From assembly GCF_030063415.1 (NCBI RefSeq), contig NZ_JASITA010000009.1:1-64000 (forward strand): a stretch of 64,000 nucleotides of DNA, read 5' to 3'. Positions 1-7,784 of the stretch are shown here, in pieces. A program made the translations under genes and the position numbers. How positions within the stretch are numbered: position 1 is the first letter of the stretch; every line of letters starts with the position of its first letter. This DNA comes from Streptomyces sp. H27-C3 (GTDB lineage: Bacteria; Actinomycetota; Actinomycetes; Streptomycetales; Streptomycetaceae). The notes under the pieces are model-generated. The model was not told where the DNA came from. It searched no databases and worked only from the letters and a program-made list of their open reading frames with translations.

Positions 1-786
1 GGGCCCCACCCCGCCGACCCGGACGAAGCCGCACACCTGCCGGCCCAGTCGGCCCGCCGGGCGGAAGGAGCCGCCCGGCTCACCCCCGAAGAGGGCCGCG
101 CCGTCGCCTCCTGGGACCGCGACCTCGACGCCCTCGCCGGCGAGCTCCGCCGCGCCCGCGCCACCACCCGTGACGTTCACGTGCCGCCCGCCCTGTCCGC
201 CTCCCAGCTCGTGCGGCTCGCCGCCGACCCCGACGGCTTCGCCCAGGAACTGGCCCGCCCCATGCCACGCCCCCCGCAGCCCGCGGCCCGCCGGGGTACC
301 CGCTTCCACGCCTGGGTGGAGGCCCGCTTCGAAGAGCTGCCCCTGCCCATGCTCGGCCCCGACGAGCTGCCCGGCGGCGACGGGAGCGAGGCGGAGGTCG
401 CGGACGAGCGCGACCTGGCCGCCCTCAAGGAGGCGTTCGAGCACACGGCGTACGCCCACCGCACCCCGCACCGCATCGAGGCCCCCTTCCACCTCACCCT
501 CGCGGGCCGGGTCATCAGGGGCCGCATAGACGCCGTGTACCGCGACGACGACACCGGCGCGTACGAGATCGTCGACTGGAAGACCAGCCGCACCCGCAGC
601 GCCGACCCCCTTCAGCTCGCCCTCTACCGGCTCGCCTGGGCCGAGCAGTACGACCTCCCGCTCGACTCCGTGAGCGCCGCCTTCCTCTACGTGCGCAGCG
701 GCGAAGTCGTCCGACCAGCCCGGCTGCCGGGCCGGGTCGAGCTCGAACGGATCCTGCTGGACGAGCCGGGTCCGGCGGCCGGTTAG
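1..786 (+). CDS. AdnA/AdnB-type ATP-dependent helicase-nuclease, C-terminal part (5' truncated)
   Basis: The reading frame is open from base 1, so only the last ~261 residues are inside the window. They carry a RecB-family PD-(D/E)XK nuclease signature: GRIDAVYRDDDTG followed by EIVDWKTSR, with the catalytic D...DWK residues, and then the usual LALYRLAW helix. In actinobacteria this domain closes the UvrD-like subunits of the AdnAB machine, which unwinds and resects double-strand breaks for recombination. The next genes (M20 peptidase, nudC, mycoredoxin, uvrD2, wblC) match the neighbourhood of mycobacterial adnB, which favours an AdnB-type protein. The helicase part lies outside the window, so AdnA versus AdnB cannot be settled here. 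Confidence 0.85.
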   Translation, partial: GPHPADPDEAAHLPAQSARRAEGAARLTPEEGRAVASWDRDLDALAGELRRARATTRDVHVPPALSASQLVRLAADPDGFAQELARPMPRPPQPAARRGTRFHAWVEARFEELPLPMLGPDELPGGDGSEAEVADERDLAALKEAFEHTAYAHRTPHRIEAPFHLTLAGRVIRGRIDAVYRDDDTGAYEIVDWKTSRTRSADPLQLALYRLAWAEQYDLPLDSVSAAFLYVRSGEVVRPARLPGRVELERILLDEPGPAAG

Positions 787-796
787 GCTCGGCATC

Positions 797-2197
797 ATGA
801 GCGAGACCCCGGACAGCGTCGTCCGTACGTACATCGAAAAGCACCGCGCGGCCTTCCTCGGCGACCTCGCCGACTGGCTGCGCATCCCGTCCGTGTCGGC
901 GCAGCCCGACCACGACGCGGACGTACGGCGCAGCGCCGACTGGCTGTCCGTGAAGCTCAAGGAGACCGGCTTCCCGGTTACCGAGATCTGGCCCACGGAC
1001 GGCGCCCCCGCGGTCTTCGCCGAGTGGCCGAGCGGCGACCCGGCCGCCCCCACCGTGCTCGTCTACGGACACCACGACGTGCAGCCCGCCGCCCGCGAGG
1101 ACGGCTGGCACACCGACCCCTTCGAGCCGGAGATCATCGAAGGCCGGATGTACGGACGCGGCGCCGCCGACGACAAGGGGCAGGTGTTCTTCCACACCCT
1201 GGGCGTACGGGCCCACCTCGCCGCCACCGGCCGCACCGCCCCCGCCGTGAACCTCAAGCTCCTGATCGAGGGCGAGGAGGAGTCCGGCTCCCCGCACTTC
1301 CGCGCCCTCGTCGAGCAGCGCGCCGAGCGCCTCACCGCCGACGCGGTGATCGTCTCCGACACCGGCATGTGGTCGGCGGAGACCCCCACCGTCTGCACCG
1401 GCATGCGCGGCGTCGCCGACTGCGAGATCGAGCTGTACGGCCCCGAGCAGGACATCCACTCCGGTTCCTTCGGCGGCGCCGTCCCCAACCCGGCCACCGT
1501 CGCCGCCCGCCTCGTCGCGGCTCTCCACGACGCCGACGAGCGCGTCACCATCCCCGGCTTTTACGACGGCGTGACGGAGCTCACCGACCGGGAGCGCGAG
1601 CTGTTCGCCGCGCTCCCCTTCGACGAGGCCCAGTGGCTCCGTACGGCCAAGTCCCGGGCCTCGCTCGGCGAGGCCGGCTACTCCACCCTGGAGCGCGTCT
1701 GGGCCCGCCCGACCGCCGAGCTGAACGGCATCGGCGGTGGCTATCAGGGCCCCGGCGGGAAGACGATCGTCCCGTCGTCCGCCCAGCTGAAGCTGTCTTT
1801 CCGGCTGGTCGCGGGCCAGGACCCGAACAAGATCGAGCAGTCCGTACGGGACTGGATCGCCTCCCGCGTCCCGGCCGGCATCCGCCACGAGATCACCTTC
1901 GGCGCCGCCACCCGGCCGTGCCTGACGCCGCTGGACCACCCCGCCCTGCAGTCCGTCGTACGGGCCATGGGCCGCGCCTTCGGCCAGGAGATCCTGTTCA
2001 CCCGGGAGGGCGGCTCGGGCCCCGCCGCCGACCTCCAGGACGTACTCGGTGCACCCGTGCTCTTCCTGGGTATCTCCGTACCGTCCGACGGCTGGCACGC
2101 GCCCAACGAGAAGGTCGAGCTCGACCTTCTTCTCAAGGGCGTCGAGACCACCGCGCACCTGTGGGCCGACCTCGCGGCGAACTGGCGCCCCTCCTGA
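797..2197 (+). CDS. M20 family dipeptidase/metallopeptidase
   Basis: A 466-residue cytoplasmic M20-family peptidase of the dipeptidase (CNDP-like) type, expected to use two zinc ions to cleave short peptides. Visible metal-site motifs are GHHDVQP (residues 91-97), RGAADDKGQ (121-129, bridging Asp), the catalytic EGEEESGS run (158-165) and the Asp in VIVSDTG (184-190). A lid/dimerisation domain follows, and the last ligand His is in SDGWHAPNE near the C-terminus. Length is normal for the family. It starts 10 bp after the helicase gene stop, so it is probably cotranscribed with it. The substrate cannot be inferred. Confidence 0.93.
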   Translation: MSETPDSVVRTYIEKHRAAFLGDLADWLRIPSVSAQPDHDADVRRSADWLSVKLKETGFPVTEIWPTDGAPAVFAEWPSGDPAAPTVLVYGHHDVQPAAREDGWHTDPFEPEIIEGRMYGRGAADDKGQVFFHTLGVRAHLAATGRTAPAVNLKLLIEGEEESGSPHFRALVEQRAERLTADAVIVSDTGMWSAETPTVCTGMRGVADCEIELYGPEQDIHSGSFGGAVPNPATVAARLVAALHDADERVTIPGFYDGVTELTDRERELFAALPFDEAQWLRTAKSRASLGEAGYSTLERVWARPTAELNGIGGGYQGPGGKTIVPSSAQLKLSFRLVAGQDPNKIEQSVRDWIASRVPAGIRHEITFGAATRPCLTPLDHPALQSVVRAMGRAFGQEILFTREGGSGPAADLQDVLGAPVLFLGISVPSDGWHAPNEKVELDLLLKGVETTAHLWADLAANWRPS

Positions 2198-2309
2198 AGC
2201 CGGGAAGCCCTCTACCCGTGCGGTCTCGTGCCGATGGAGTGGTGAAGCCGCGCATCGACCAGCCTGCCTGCCGAACCACCCAATCCATCCGGGGGAGTTG
2301 GAAACACCT

Positions 2310-3263
2310 GTGAGCACTTCGAACGACCAGACGGGCCCGACCGGGGAGCGGTCGATCGGCCTCGCCGCCCCGAGCGGTCTCGACCGCGCCGCACACCACC
2401 GCCTCGACGAGGCCTGGCTGGCCGCGGCCTGGAGCCATCCCACGACCCGCGTCTTCGTCGTCTCCGGCGGTCAGGTCCTGATCGACGACACACCGGACGG
2501 GCACACCGAGCTGGTCATGACCCCGGCCTTCGAAGCGCCGGTCACCGAGACGCACCGCTATTTCCTGGGTACGGACGAGGGGGGTGTCAGCTACTTCGCC
2601 CTGCAGAAGGACACTCTGCCGGGGCGCATGGACCAGTCCGCGCGCCCCGCGGGCCTGCGCGAGGCCGGGCTGCTGCTGTCCCCCCGCGACGCGGCCCTGA
2701 TGGTCCACGCCGTCGCCCTGGAGAACTGGCAGCGCCTGCACCGCTTCTGTTCACGCTGTGGCGAGCGCACGGTCATCGCGGCGGCGGGCCACATCCGCCG
2801 CTGCCAGGCCTGCGGCGCGGAGCACTACCCGCGCACCGACCCCGCTGTGATCATGCTCGTCACCGATGAGCACGACCGCGCGCTCCTCGGTCGTCAGGTG
2901 CACTGGCCGGAAGGCCGGTTCTCGACCCTCGCGGGCTTCGTCGAGCCCGGCGAGTCGATCGAGCAGTCCGTGGCCCGTGAGGTCTTCGAGGAGGCGGGCG
3001 TCACGGTCGGCCGGGTCGAGTACATCGCCAGCCAGCCGTGGCCGTTCCCGTCCAGCCTGATGCTGGGCTTCATGGCCCGCGCGACGTCCTCGGAGATCAC
3101 CGTGGACGGCGAGGAGATCCAGGAGGCGCGCTGGTTCTCCCGGGACGACCTGCGGACCGCGATCGAGTCCGGGGAACTCCTGCCCCTGCTCGGTATCTCG
3201 ATTGCCGCCCGCCTGGTCGAGATCTGGTACGGCAAGCCCCTGCCGAAGCCGCTCAACGGGTAG
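2310..3263 (+). CDS. nudC: NAD(+) diphosphatase / NADH pyrophosphatase (NUDIX)
   Basis: A 317-residue NudC-type hydrolase that splits NAD(H) into NMN(H) and AMP; the family also removes NAD caps from RNA. A zinc ribbon is visible (C147, C150, C165, C168). A complete NUDIX box begins at G209 (GFVEPGESIEQSVAREVFEE, then AGV). The family-specific SQPWPFPSS motif at 241-249 separates NudC from other NUDIX enzymes. I chose the GTG at 2310 because a GGGGGAG run lies 12 bases upstream and the N-terminus fits the family; the frame is open further upstream but that part looks unrelated. The mycoredoxin gene downstream is convergent and a strong hairpin separates them. Confidence 0.93.
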   Translation: MSTSNDQTGPTGERSIGLAAPSGLDRAAHHRLDEAWLAAAWSHPTTRVFVVSGGQVLIDDTPDGHTELVMTPAFEAPVTETHRYFLGTDEGGVSYFALQKDTLPGRMDQSARPAGLREAGLLLSPRDAALMVHAVALENWQRLHRFCSRCGERTVIAAAGHIRRCQACGAEHYPRTDPAVIMLVTDEHDRALLGRQVHWPEGRFSTLAGFVEPGESIEQSVAREVFEEAGVTVGRVEYIASQPWPFPSSLMLGFMARATSSEITVDGEEIQEARWFSRDDLRTAIESGELLPLLGISIAARLVEIWYGKPLPKPLNG

Positions 3264-3330
3264 CCGCACGCAGGCCCGTACGCGGGACTCGCACGAAGGG
3301 CTCGTGCACAGGGCGTCGGCGCATGCGAAA

Positions 3331-3360
3331 CGCCCCCCGCGATGTGCGTCGCGGGGGGCG
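3331..3360. terminator. Bidirectional hairpin terminator between nudC and mrx1
   Basis: A perfect 12 bp stem (cgccccccgcga / tcgcggggggcg) with a 6 nt loop sits between two convergent genes. It has no long T run, as is usual in Streptomyces. Confidence 0.8.
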
Positions 3361-3401
3361 CCCTTCGTGCGTACGGCTATGGGTATGGGTATCAGGGGTC
3401 G

Positions 3402-3656
3402 TCAGACGCCCAGCGCCTGCTTGACCTGCGCGAGGCTCGGGTTGCTCATGACCGACTCCGCTCCGGAGGTGGGAACCACGAGGACCGTCGGGACGGTCTG
3501 GTTTCCACCGTTCGCCTTCTCGACGAAGGCCGCGGACTCCGGGTCGTGCTCGATGTTGATCTCGTTGTACGCGATGCCCTCGCGGTCCATCTGGCTCTTC
3601 AGCCGACGGCAGTAGCCGCACCACGTGGTGCTGTACATCGTCACAGTGCCCGGCAT
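3402..3656 (-). CDS. mrx1: Mycoredoxin (glutaredoxin-like, CGYC active site)
   Basis: An 84-residue glutaredoxin-fold protein with the redox motif C13-G-Y-C16 and the cis-proline segment TVPTVLV. This matches mycoredoxin-1, which reduces mycothiol mixed disulfides using mycothiol and mycothiol disulfide reductase. It is close to the usual length (about 80 residues). It is transcribed away from uvrD2. A SigR-type promoter (GGGAAT, 18 nt, GTT) lies 52-78 bp upstream of the start, so induction by disulfide stress is likely. In mycobacteria the corresponding gene occupies the same slot between nudC and uvrD2. Confidence 0.92.
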   Translation of the reverse strand: MPGTVTMYSTTWCGYCRRLKSQMDREGIAYNEINIEHDPESAAFVEKANGGNQTVPTVLVVPTSGAESVMSNPSLAQVKQALGV

Positions 3657-3707
3657 GTCTTTGGCGCTCCTCTGGTTCGCTGGGGGATCCGTGCTCCCAG
3701 TGACTCG

Positions 3708-3734
3708 AACGTACGCGACCCGGTCACCATTCCC
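3708..3734 (-). promoter_or_regulatory. SigR-type promoter for mrx1
   Basis: On the minus strand GGGAAT (3734-3729) is separated by exactly 18 nt from GTT (3710-3708). This fits the established SigR consensus GGAAT-N18/19-GTT, and the spacing is identical to the copy in front of sigR in this window. It points at the mycoredoxin gene. Confidence 0.8.
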
Positions 3735-3829
3735 GTATGGCTACGACTACCGCGTGATTAGTACGACCACTGCTCGTCCCCTGTGGACAACTGCCGCGTC
3801 CACCTCTCGCGACCTGGCAGCATGGCGGG

Positions 3830-6031
3830 GTGACAGCAGCAACGCACTCCTCCCTTTTCCCGCAGGCCCCCGAGTCGGCGGACGCGGTGCTCGAAGGACT
3901 CGACCCCGAGCAGCGCGCGGTCGCGACGGCCCTGCACGGCCCGGTGTGCGTGCTGGCCGGAGCCGGTACGGGCAAGACCCGCGCGATCACCCACCGCATC
4001 GCGTACGGCGTGCGCGCCGGAATCATCCAGCCCAACAGTGTGCTGGCCGTCACCTTTACCAACCGCGCCGCCGGCGAGATGCGCGGGCGGCTGCGCCAGC
4101 TCGGCGCGGGCGGTGTCCAGGCCCGGACATTCCACTCCGCCGCGCTGCGCCAGCTCCAGTACTTCTGGCCGAAAGCAGTCGGCGGCGACATGCCGCGGCT
4201 GGTCGAGCGCAAGGTCCAACTGGTCGCCGAGGCCGCCGCGCGCTGCCGCATCCGGCTCGACCGCAACGAGCTGCGGGACGTGACGGGCGAGATCGAGTGG
4301 GCCAAGGTCACCCAGACCGTCCCCAGCGACTATCCCGCCGCGGTAGCCAAGTCCAGCCGCGACGCCCCCAGGAACCCGGCCGAGATCTCCCAGATCTACG
4401 GACTGTACGAGCAGCTCAAGCGCGACCGGAGCATGATCGACTTCGAGGATGTGCTGCTGCTGACCGTCGGCATCCTCCAGGACCGGCAGGACATCGCCGA
4501 CCATGTGCGCAGTCAGTACCAGCACTTCGTGGTGGACGAGTACCAGGACGTGAGTCCGCTCCAGCAGCGGCTGCTGGAGCTGTGGCTCGGCGACCGCGAC
4601 AGCCTGTGCGTCGTCGGCGACGCCAGCCAGACGATCTACTCTTTCACCGGCGCCACCCCCGACCACCTGCTGAACTTCCGCACCCACCACCCGAACGCCA
4701 CCGTGGTGAAGCTGGTCCGCGACTACCGCTCGACCCCGCAGGTCGTCCACCTGGCCAACGGCCTGCTGAACCAGGCCCGCGGCCGGGCCGCCGAGCACCG
4801 TCTGGAGCTCATCTCCCAGCGCGAGGCGGGCCCCAACCCGGTCTACCCGGAGTACGCGGACGAGCCCGCCGAGGCCGAGGGCACCGCCCGCCGCATCCGT
4901 GACCTCGTCAACGCGGGCGTCCCGGCCGGCGAGATCGCCGTGCTCTACCGCATCAACGCCCAGTCGGAGGTGTACGAGCAGGCTCTGGCCGACGCGGGTG
5001 TGCCGTACCAGCTGCGGGGCGCGGAGCGGTTCTTCGAGCGCCAGGAGGTTAGGGAGGCGGGCATCGCGCTGCGCGGCGCGGCGCGCGCCGGTGGCAACGA
5101 CTCGCTGCTCGACGACGCCGACGACCTGCCCTCCCAGGTCCGGGCGGTGCTGAGCACCAAGGGCTGGACGACCGAACCCCCGGCGGGCTCCGGCGCCGTC
5201 CGGGACCGCTGGGAGTCGCTGGCCGCCCTGGTGCGGCTCGCGGAGGACTACACCAAGGCCAAGCAGACCGCGACCCTCTCCGACCTCGTCACGGAGCTCG
5301 ACGAGCGCGCGGCAGCCCAGCACGCACCCACCATCCAGGGCGTCACCCTGGCCTCGCTGCACTCGGCGAAGGGCCTGGAGTGGGACGCCGTGTTCCTGGT
5401 CGGCCTCACCGAGGGCATGATGCCGATCACCTACGCGAAGACCGACGAGCAGGTCGAGGAGGAACGACGGCTGCTGTACGTCGGTGTCACGCGTGCCAGG
5501 GTGCACCTGAGCTTGTCCTGGGCGCTGTCCCGCTCGCCCGGCGGCCGGGCCTCCCGCCGCCCGAGCAGGTTCCTGAGCGGCCTGCGCCCCGGCTCCGGGG
5601 CTCCGGCCGGCCGCGGCGCGGGGGGCGCCGGAGGCGTCGAGCACGGTGCCGCAGCAGGCAGCACGGGCACCGGCGCCGGTGCCAAGCGGAGGCGGCGGGG
5701 GCAGGTCAGGTGCCGGGTGTGTGCGAAGACACTCACCGAGGCCGGCGAGGTGAAGCTGATGCGCTGCGAGGACTGCCCGTCGGACATCGACGAGGCGCTG
5801 CATGAGCGGCTCCGCGACTGGCGCGCGGGCCAGGCCGAGGAGCTGGGGCAGCCCGCCTTCTGTGTCTTCACCGACAAGACGCTGATGGCGATCGCCGAGG
5901 CGGTGCCGGGCGACGACGGAGCACTGGCCATGATCTCCGGAGTCGGCGCCCGGAAACTGGAGCGGTTCGGAGCCGATGTGCTGGCTCTCTGCGCAGGTCA
6001 GGAGCTTGGAGGAGCACACGAGGAGGATTGA
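3830..6031 (+). CDS. uvrD2: ATP-dependent DNA helicase UvrD2 (SF1 helicase with Cys4 and HRDC modules)
   Basis: A 733-residue superfamily 1A 3'-5' helicase. Walker A GAGTGKT is at 44-50 and the DEYQD Walker B motif at 236-240. Other SF1 motifs include GDASQTIYSF, YRSTPQV and LHSAKGLEWD. After the motor domains comes a tetracysteine element (C628, C631, C646, C649) and then an HRDC domain (about 660-733). This layout is characteristic of mycobacterial UvrD2 rather than UvrD1/PcrA. The GTG start is the first in-frame start preceding the QRAVATALHGPV motif and has no obvious ribosome-binding site. The gene sits directly upstream of wblC and divergent from mrx1. Its role is DNA repair or replication-fork maintenance. 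Confidence 0.92.
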   Translation: MTAATHSSLFPQAPESADAVLEGLDPEQRAVATALHGPVCVLAGAGTGKTRAITHRIAYGVRAGIIQPNSVLAVTFTNRAAGEMRGRLRQLGAGGVQARTFHSAALRQLQYFWPKAVGGDMPRLVERKVQLVAEAAARCRIRLDRNELRDVTGEIEWAKVTQTVPSDYPAAVAKSSRDAPRNPAEISQIYGLYEQLKRDRSMIDFEDVLLLTVGILQDRQDIADHVRSQYQHFVVDEYQDVSPLQQRLLELWLGDRDSLCVVGDASQTIYSFTGATPDHLLNFRTHHPNATVVKLVRDYRSTPQVVHLANGLLNQARGRAAEHRLELISQREAGPNPVYPEYADEPAEAEGTARRIRDLVNAGVPAGEIAVLYRINAQSEVYEQALADAGVPYQLRGAERFFERQEVREAGIALRGAARAGGNDSLLDDADDLPSQVRAVLSTKGWTTEPPAGSGAVRDRWESLAALVRLAEDYTKAKQTATLSDLVTELDERAAAQHAPTIQGVTLASLHSAKGLEWDAVFLVGLTEGMMPITYAKTDEQVEEERRLLYVGVTRARVHLSLSWALSRSPGGRASRRPSRFLSGLRPGSGAPAGRGAGGAGGVEHGAAAGSTGTGAGAKRRRRGQVRCRVCAKTLTEAGEVKLMRCEDCPSDIDEALHERLRDWRAGQAEELGQPAFCVFTDKTLMAIAEAVPGDDGALAMISGVGARKLERFGADVLALCAGQELGGAHEED

Positions 6032-6043
6032 TCAAAATTCGTC

Positions 6044-6084
6044 GAGAAAATAGTTTGCGCATGCCCCAGGAATCCCCATAGGTT
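6044..6084 (+). promoter_or_regulatory. Candidate WblC-dependent promoter of wblC
   Basis: An A-rich block (GAGAAAATAG) lies immediately upstream of a TTGCGC -35 (6055-6060), followed after 18 nt by TAGGTT (6079-6084). WhiB7/WblC-family activators are known to act at SigA promoters with an AT-rich block just upstream of the -35, so autoregulation is plausible. No other SigA-like candidate is clearer in this interval. The transcription start would be about 6090, giving a ~590 nt leader. Confidence 0.5.
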
Positions 6085-6100
6085 CTTAACCACGGAAACA

Positions 6101-6119
6101 AGGGCTTCTCCGAAGCCCT
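6101..6119 (+). other. Short hairpin at the 5' end of the wblC leader
   Basis: A perfect 8 bp stem agggcttc/gaagccct with a 3 nt loop. If transcription starts near 6090 it would form at the extreme 5' end of the wblC RNA; otherwise it could be the uvrD2 terminator. Confidence 0.5.
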
Positions 6120-6198
6120 GTGCCCGTGCTGTACTTATCCACACACATGGGATCCGGCTCCGGCCGAGGTCCCCGAGACGCCGAGGGAGGCGAGCCCA

Positions 6199-6525
6199 GT
6201 GACCAGCTTCATGACTTCCACCAAAGTGACCGATCACTCGGTCGTCGCCACCTGCCCGCTCGGCTCCTCGCTCCGTGGTACGGGTCTGTCCGGCATTGCT
6301 GCCTTCAGCCCCGCGGTCCTCAGCCCGGCCGTTCTGGTCCTGGCTGATCTCCCCGTCCGGGAGCGCAATGAGCGACCGACCGAGGCACCGGAAGCAGCAG
6401 TAGCAGTCGCGCAGGCGCATGCCTATGCCTCTGCGGCGGCCGGTGCCGGATTCAAGAAGCAGACGACGCAGCACCACACGATGTGGGCCTTCCGTGGGCC
6501 TGAACCCTGGAGTGATCCAGCCTGA
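6199..6525 (+). CDS. Upstream ORF in the wblC leader (regulatory)
   Basis: A 108-codon ORF starting at GTG 6199, with an excellent ribosome-binding site (AGGGAGG, 8 bases upstream). Its stop (6523-6525) lies inside a small hairpin and 23 bases before the leader terminator stem. The predicted peptide has no recognisable domain. In wblC/whiB7 leaders, translation of an upstream ORF is known to set whether the leader terminator forms, so I read this as the sensing ORF rather than a functional protein. The last ~40 codons (KKQTTQHHTMWAFRGPEPW and on) cover the region that could pair alternatively with the terminator. Confidence in translation is good; the mechanism here is inferred. Confidence 0.65.
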   Translation: MTSFMTSTKVTDHSVVATCPLGSSLRGTGLSGIAAFSPAVLSPAVLVLADLPVRERNERPTEAPEAAVAVAQAHAYASAAAGAGFKKQTTQHHTMWAFRGPEPWSDPA

Positions 6526-6538
6526 TTCACCATCAGGC
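6507..6538 (+). other. Paired small hairpins in the wblC attenuator
   Basis: Two adjacent hairpins: ctgga-gtga-tccag (6507-6520) and gcctgat-tcacc-atcaggc (6520-6538). The upstream ORF stop codon is inside the second. They lie between the end of the upstream ORF and the terminator, where ribosome position could change folding. Confidence 0.6.
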
Positions 6539-6548
6539 AGGCGCCTTC

Positions 6549-6590
6549 AGGGCCGCGGAACCCCACCCGGGATCCGCGGCCCTTTTGTTT
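6549..6590 (+). terminator. Intrinsic terminator within the wblC leader (attenuator)
   Basis: A perfect 11 bp GC-rich stem (agggccgcgga / tccgcggccct, loop 6560-6572) is followed directly by TTTGTTTTG. A T-rich tail is unusual for this genome, where most terminators in the window are stem only. It stands about 95 bp before the wblC start and after the upstream ORF, so it is expected to abort transcription unless antiterminated. Confidence 0.85.
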
Positions 6591-6683
6591 TGCCCGAACG
6601 GGCGAGACGAAGCGAAGGGGCCCCGGGACAGCAGACGCCATCCGGCCAACAGGCCGGAACAACCAGACGAGGAAAAAACCACC

Positions 6684-7052
6684 GTGCAACTCGAAGCGCA
6701 CGCCCCGTCCGTACCGCCTTCCCAAACGATCTCCCCGCCCGGTCTCACGGAGGACCCCGCCTTGACTCCCCTCACTGCGCTCACCGCGCTCGACGACGCC
6801 ATCGAGAACCTCGGCGTACCAGTCCCCTGCCGTTCCTTCGACCCGGAGGTCTTCTTCGCCGAGTCCCCGGCCGACGTCGAGTACGCCAAGTCGCTCTGCC
6901 GCACCTGCCCGCTGGTCGAGGCCTGCCTCGCCGGTGCCAAGGAGCGCCGCGAGCCCTGGGGTGTCTGGGGTGGCGAGCTCTTCGTCCAGGGCGTCGTGGT
7001 CGCCCGCAAGCGTCCGCGTGGCCGTCCGCGCAAGAACCCGGTCGCAGCATGA
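6684..7052 (+). CDS. wblC: WhiB-like transcriptional regulator WblC (WhiB7 type)
   Basis: A 122-residue iron-sulfur transcription factor of the WhiB7 class. The four cluster ligands are C49, C72, C75 and C81, followed by the GVWGG turn (93-97) and a C-terminal AT-hook RGRPRKN (112-118). The AT-hook is diagnostic of WhiB7/WblC, which binds the housekeeping sigma factor and activates intrinsic antibiotic-resistance genes. I chose GTG 6684 (gagg about 11 bases upstream), giving the usual family length. The long leader with upstream ORF and terminator indicates regulation by transcription attenuation. It is followed by a small gene with an ATGA overlap. Confidence 0.93.
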   Translation: MQLEAHAPSVPPSQTISPPGLTEDPALTPLTALTALDDAIENLGVPVPCRSFDPEVFFAESPADVEYAKSLCRTCPLVEACLAGAKERREPWGVWGGELFVQGVVVARKRPRGRPRKNPVAA

Positions 7053-7408
7053 CCAACATTTCTTGGGGGACTGCGCTGAAGCCCCTGAACCGCACCGGCA
7101 CCATCGACCGACCCCATACGCACGATCCCAAGAAGCAGGCCCCGATGACCTCTCTCACCAGCGAGCCCTTCGGGTCCGCGACCCCCGCCGTCACCACCAT
7201 TGGCGCGAACGACTCAAGCCAGAACAGGACCCGCGAAATGCAACTCATCCCAGAAGCCCTGGCTCGTGCTCATATGCACGAACTGCTGCGTGAAGCCGAG
7301 GCGGAACGCCGGGCCGTGCGCCTGGTCGCCGCCCAGCGGATGCAGCGCCGTGCCGAGCGCACCGCACTGCGCGCCCGCCGCGCTCTGGCCATGGCGGTCA
7401 TGCAGTAG
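7049..7408 (+). CDS. Small uncharacterised basic helical protein overlapping wblC
   Basis: The first ATG (7049) overlaps the wblC stop as ATGA and would give 119 residues. A later ATG at 7238, with a weak agga about 10 bases upstream, would give a 56-residue protein beginning MQLIPEALARAHMHELLREA. Only the C-terminal ~55 residues look like a protein: a highly charged Arg/Ala/Glu amphipathic helix. The N-terminal half is low in recognisable character, so the short form may be the true product. Overlap with wblC suggests cotranscription. I do not recognise a domain and infer no function. Confidence 0.6.
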   Translation: MTNISWGTALKPLNRTGTIDRPHTHDPKKQAPMTSLTSEPFGSATPAVTTIGANDSSQNRTREMQLIPEALARAHMHELLREAEAERRAVRLVAAQRMQRRAERTALRARRALAMAVMQ

Positions 7409-7458
7409 AAGCCCGGCACCGAAAGCAGCCAGCAGGCACCAGCAGCAATCAGCTCTTT

Positions 7459-7490
7459 GTGGGGGCCGGTCCGAACGGACCGGCCCCCAC
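7459..7490 (+). terminator. Hairpin terminator after the wblC operon
   Basis: A 15 bp perfect stem gtgggggccggtccg / cggaccggcccccac with a minimal loop, 50 bp after the small gene downstream of wblC. Confidence 0.8.
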
Positions 7491-7537
7491 GGTGCGTTGT
7501 CCCCGCAACCGCCCCGGGACGGGGATATCGTCACGGG

Positions 7538-7738
7538 GTGGACCAGCAGACCTCTCGCCCCGCAGCACAGCCTGGTGCCGAGCACCTGGTGTGCTCCCGC
7601 TGCGGCGCGGTCTCCCAGGGCATCCCACCGACCTGGACCTGCTCCGTGGAGAACGGCAGCCGTCACTACTTCTGCGACGACTGCTCGCGCGCCAACCTCA
7701 GAGCCATCGAGGGGCGGCTCGATTCGCCCTGGTGGTGA
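7538..7738 (+). CDS. Small zinc-ribbon protein, function unknown
   Basis: Sixty-six residues from GTG 7538. Two CxxC pairs (LVCSRCGAVSQG and HYFCDDCSRAN) make a likely single zinc ribbon, and the end is RLDSPWW. The frame is open further upstream, but that part overlaps the preceding terminator, so the shorter start is preferred. The gene stands alone between two terminators. I know no function for it. Confidence 0.7.
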   Translation: MDQQTSRPAAQPGAEHLVCSRCGAVSQGIPPTWTCSVENGSRHYFCDDCSRANLRAIEGRLDSPWW

Positions 7739-7753
7739 CCATCGCCCCTAGCA

Positions 7754-7781
7754 CCTGTCCGGCCCCGATCCGCCGGACAGG
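7754..7781. terminator. Bidirectional hairpin between convergent genes
   Basis: A perfect 10 bp stem cctgtccggc / gccggacagg with an 8 nt loop, between the zinc-ribbon gene and the convergent UbiB-family kinase gene. Confidence 0.75.
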
Positions 7782-7784
7782 CCC

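Noticed and set aside
3758..6019. Minus-strand 753-codon frame opposite uvrD2
   Set aside because: It is a mirror of a well-supported helicase gene and shows no domain.
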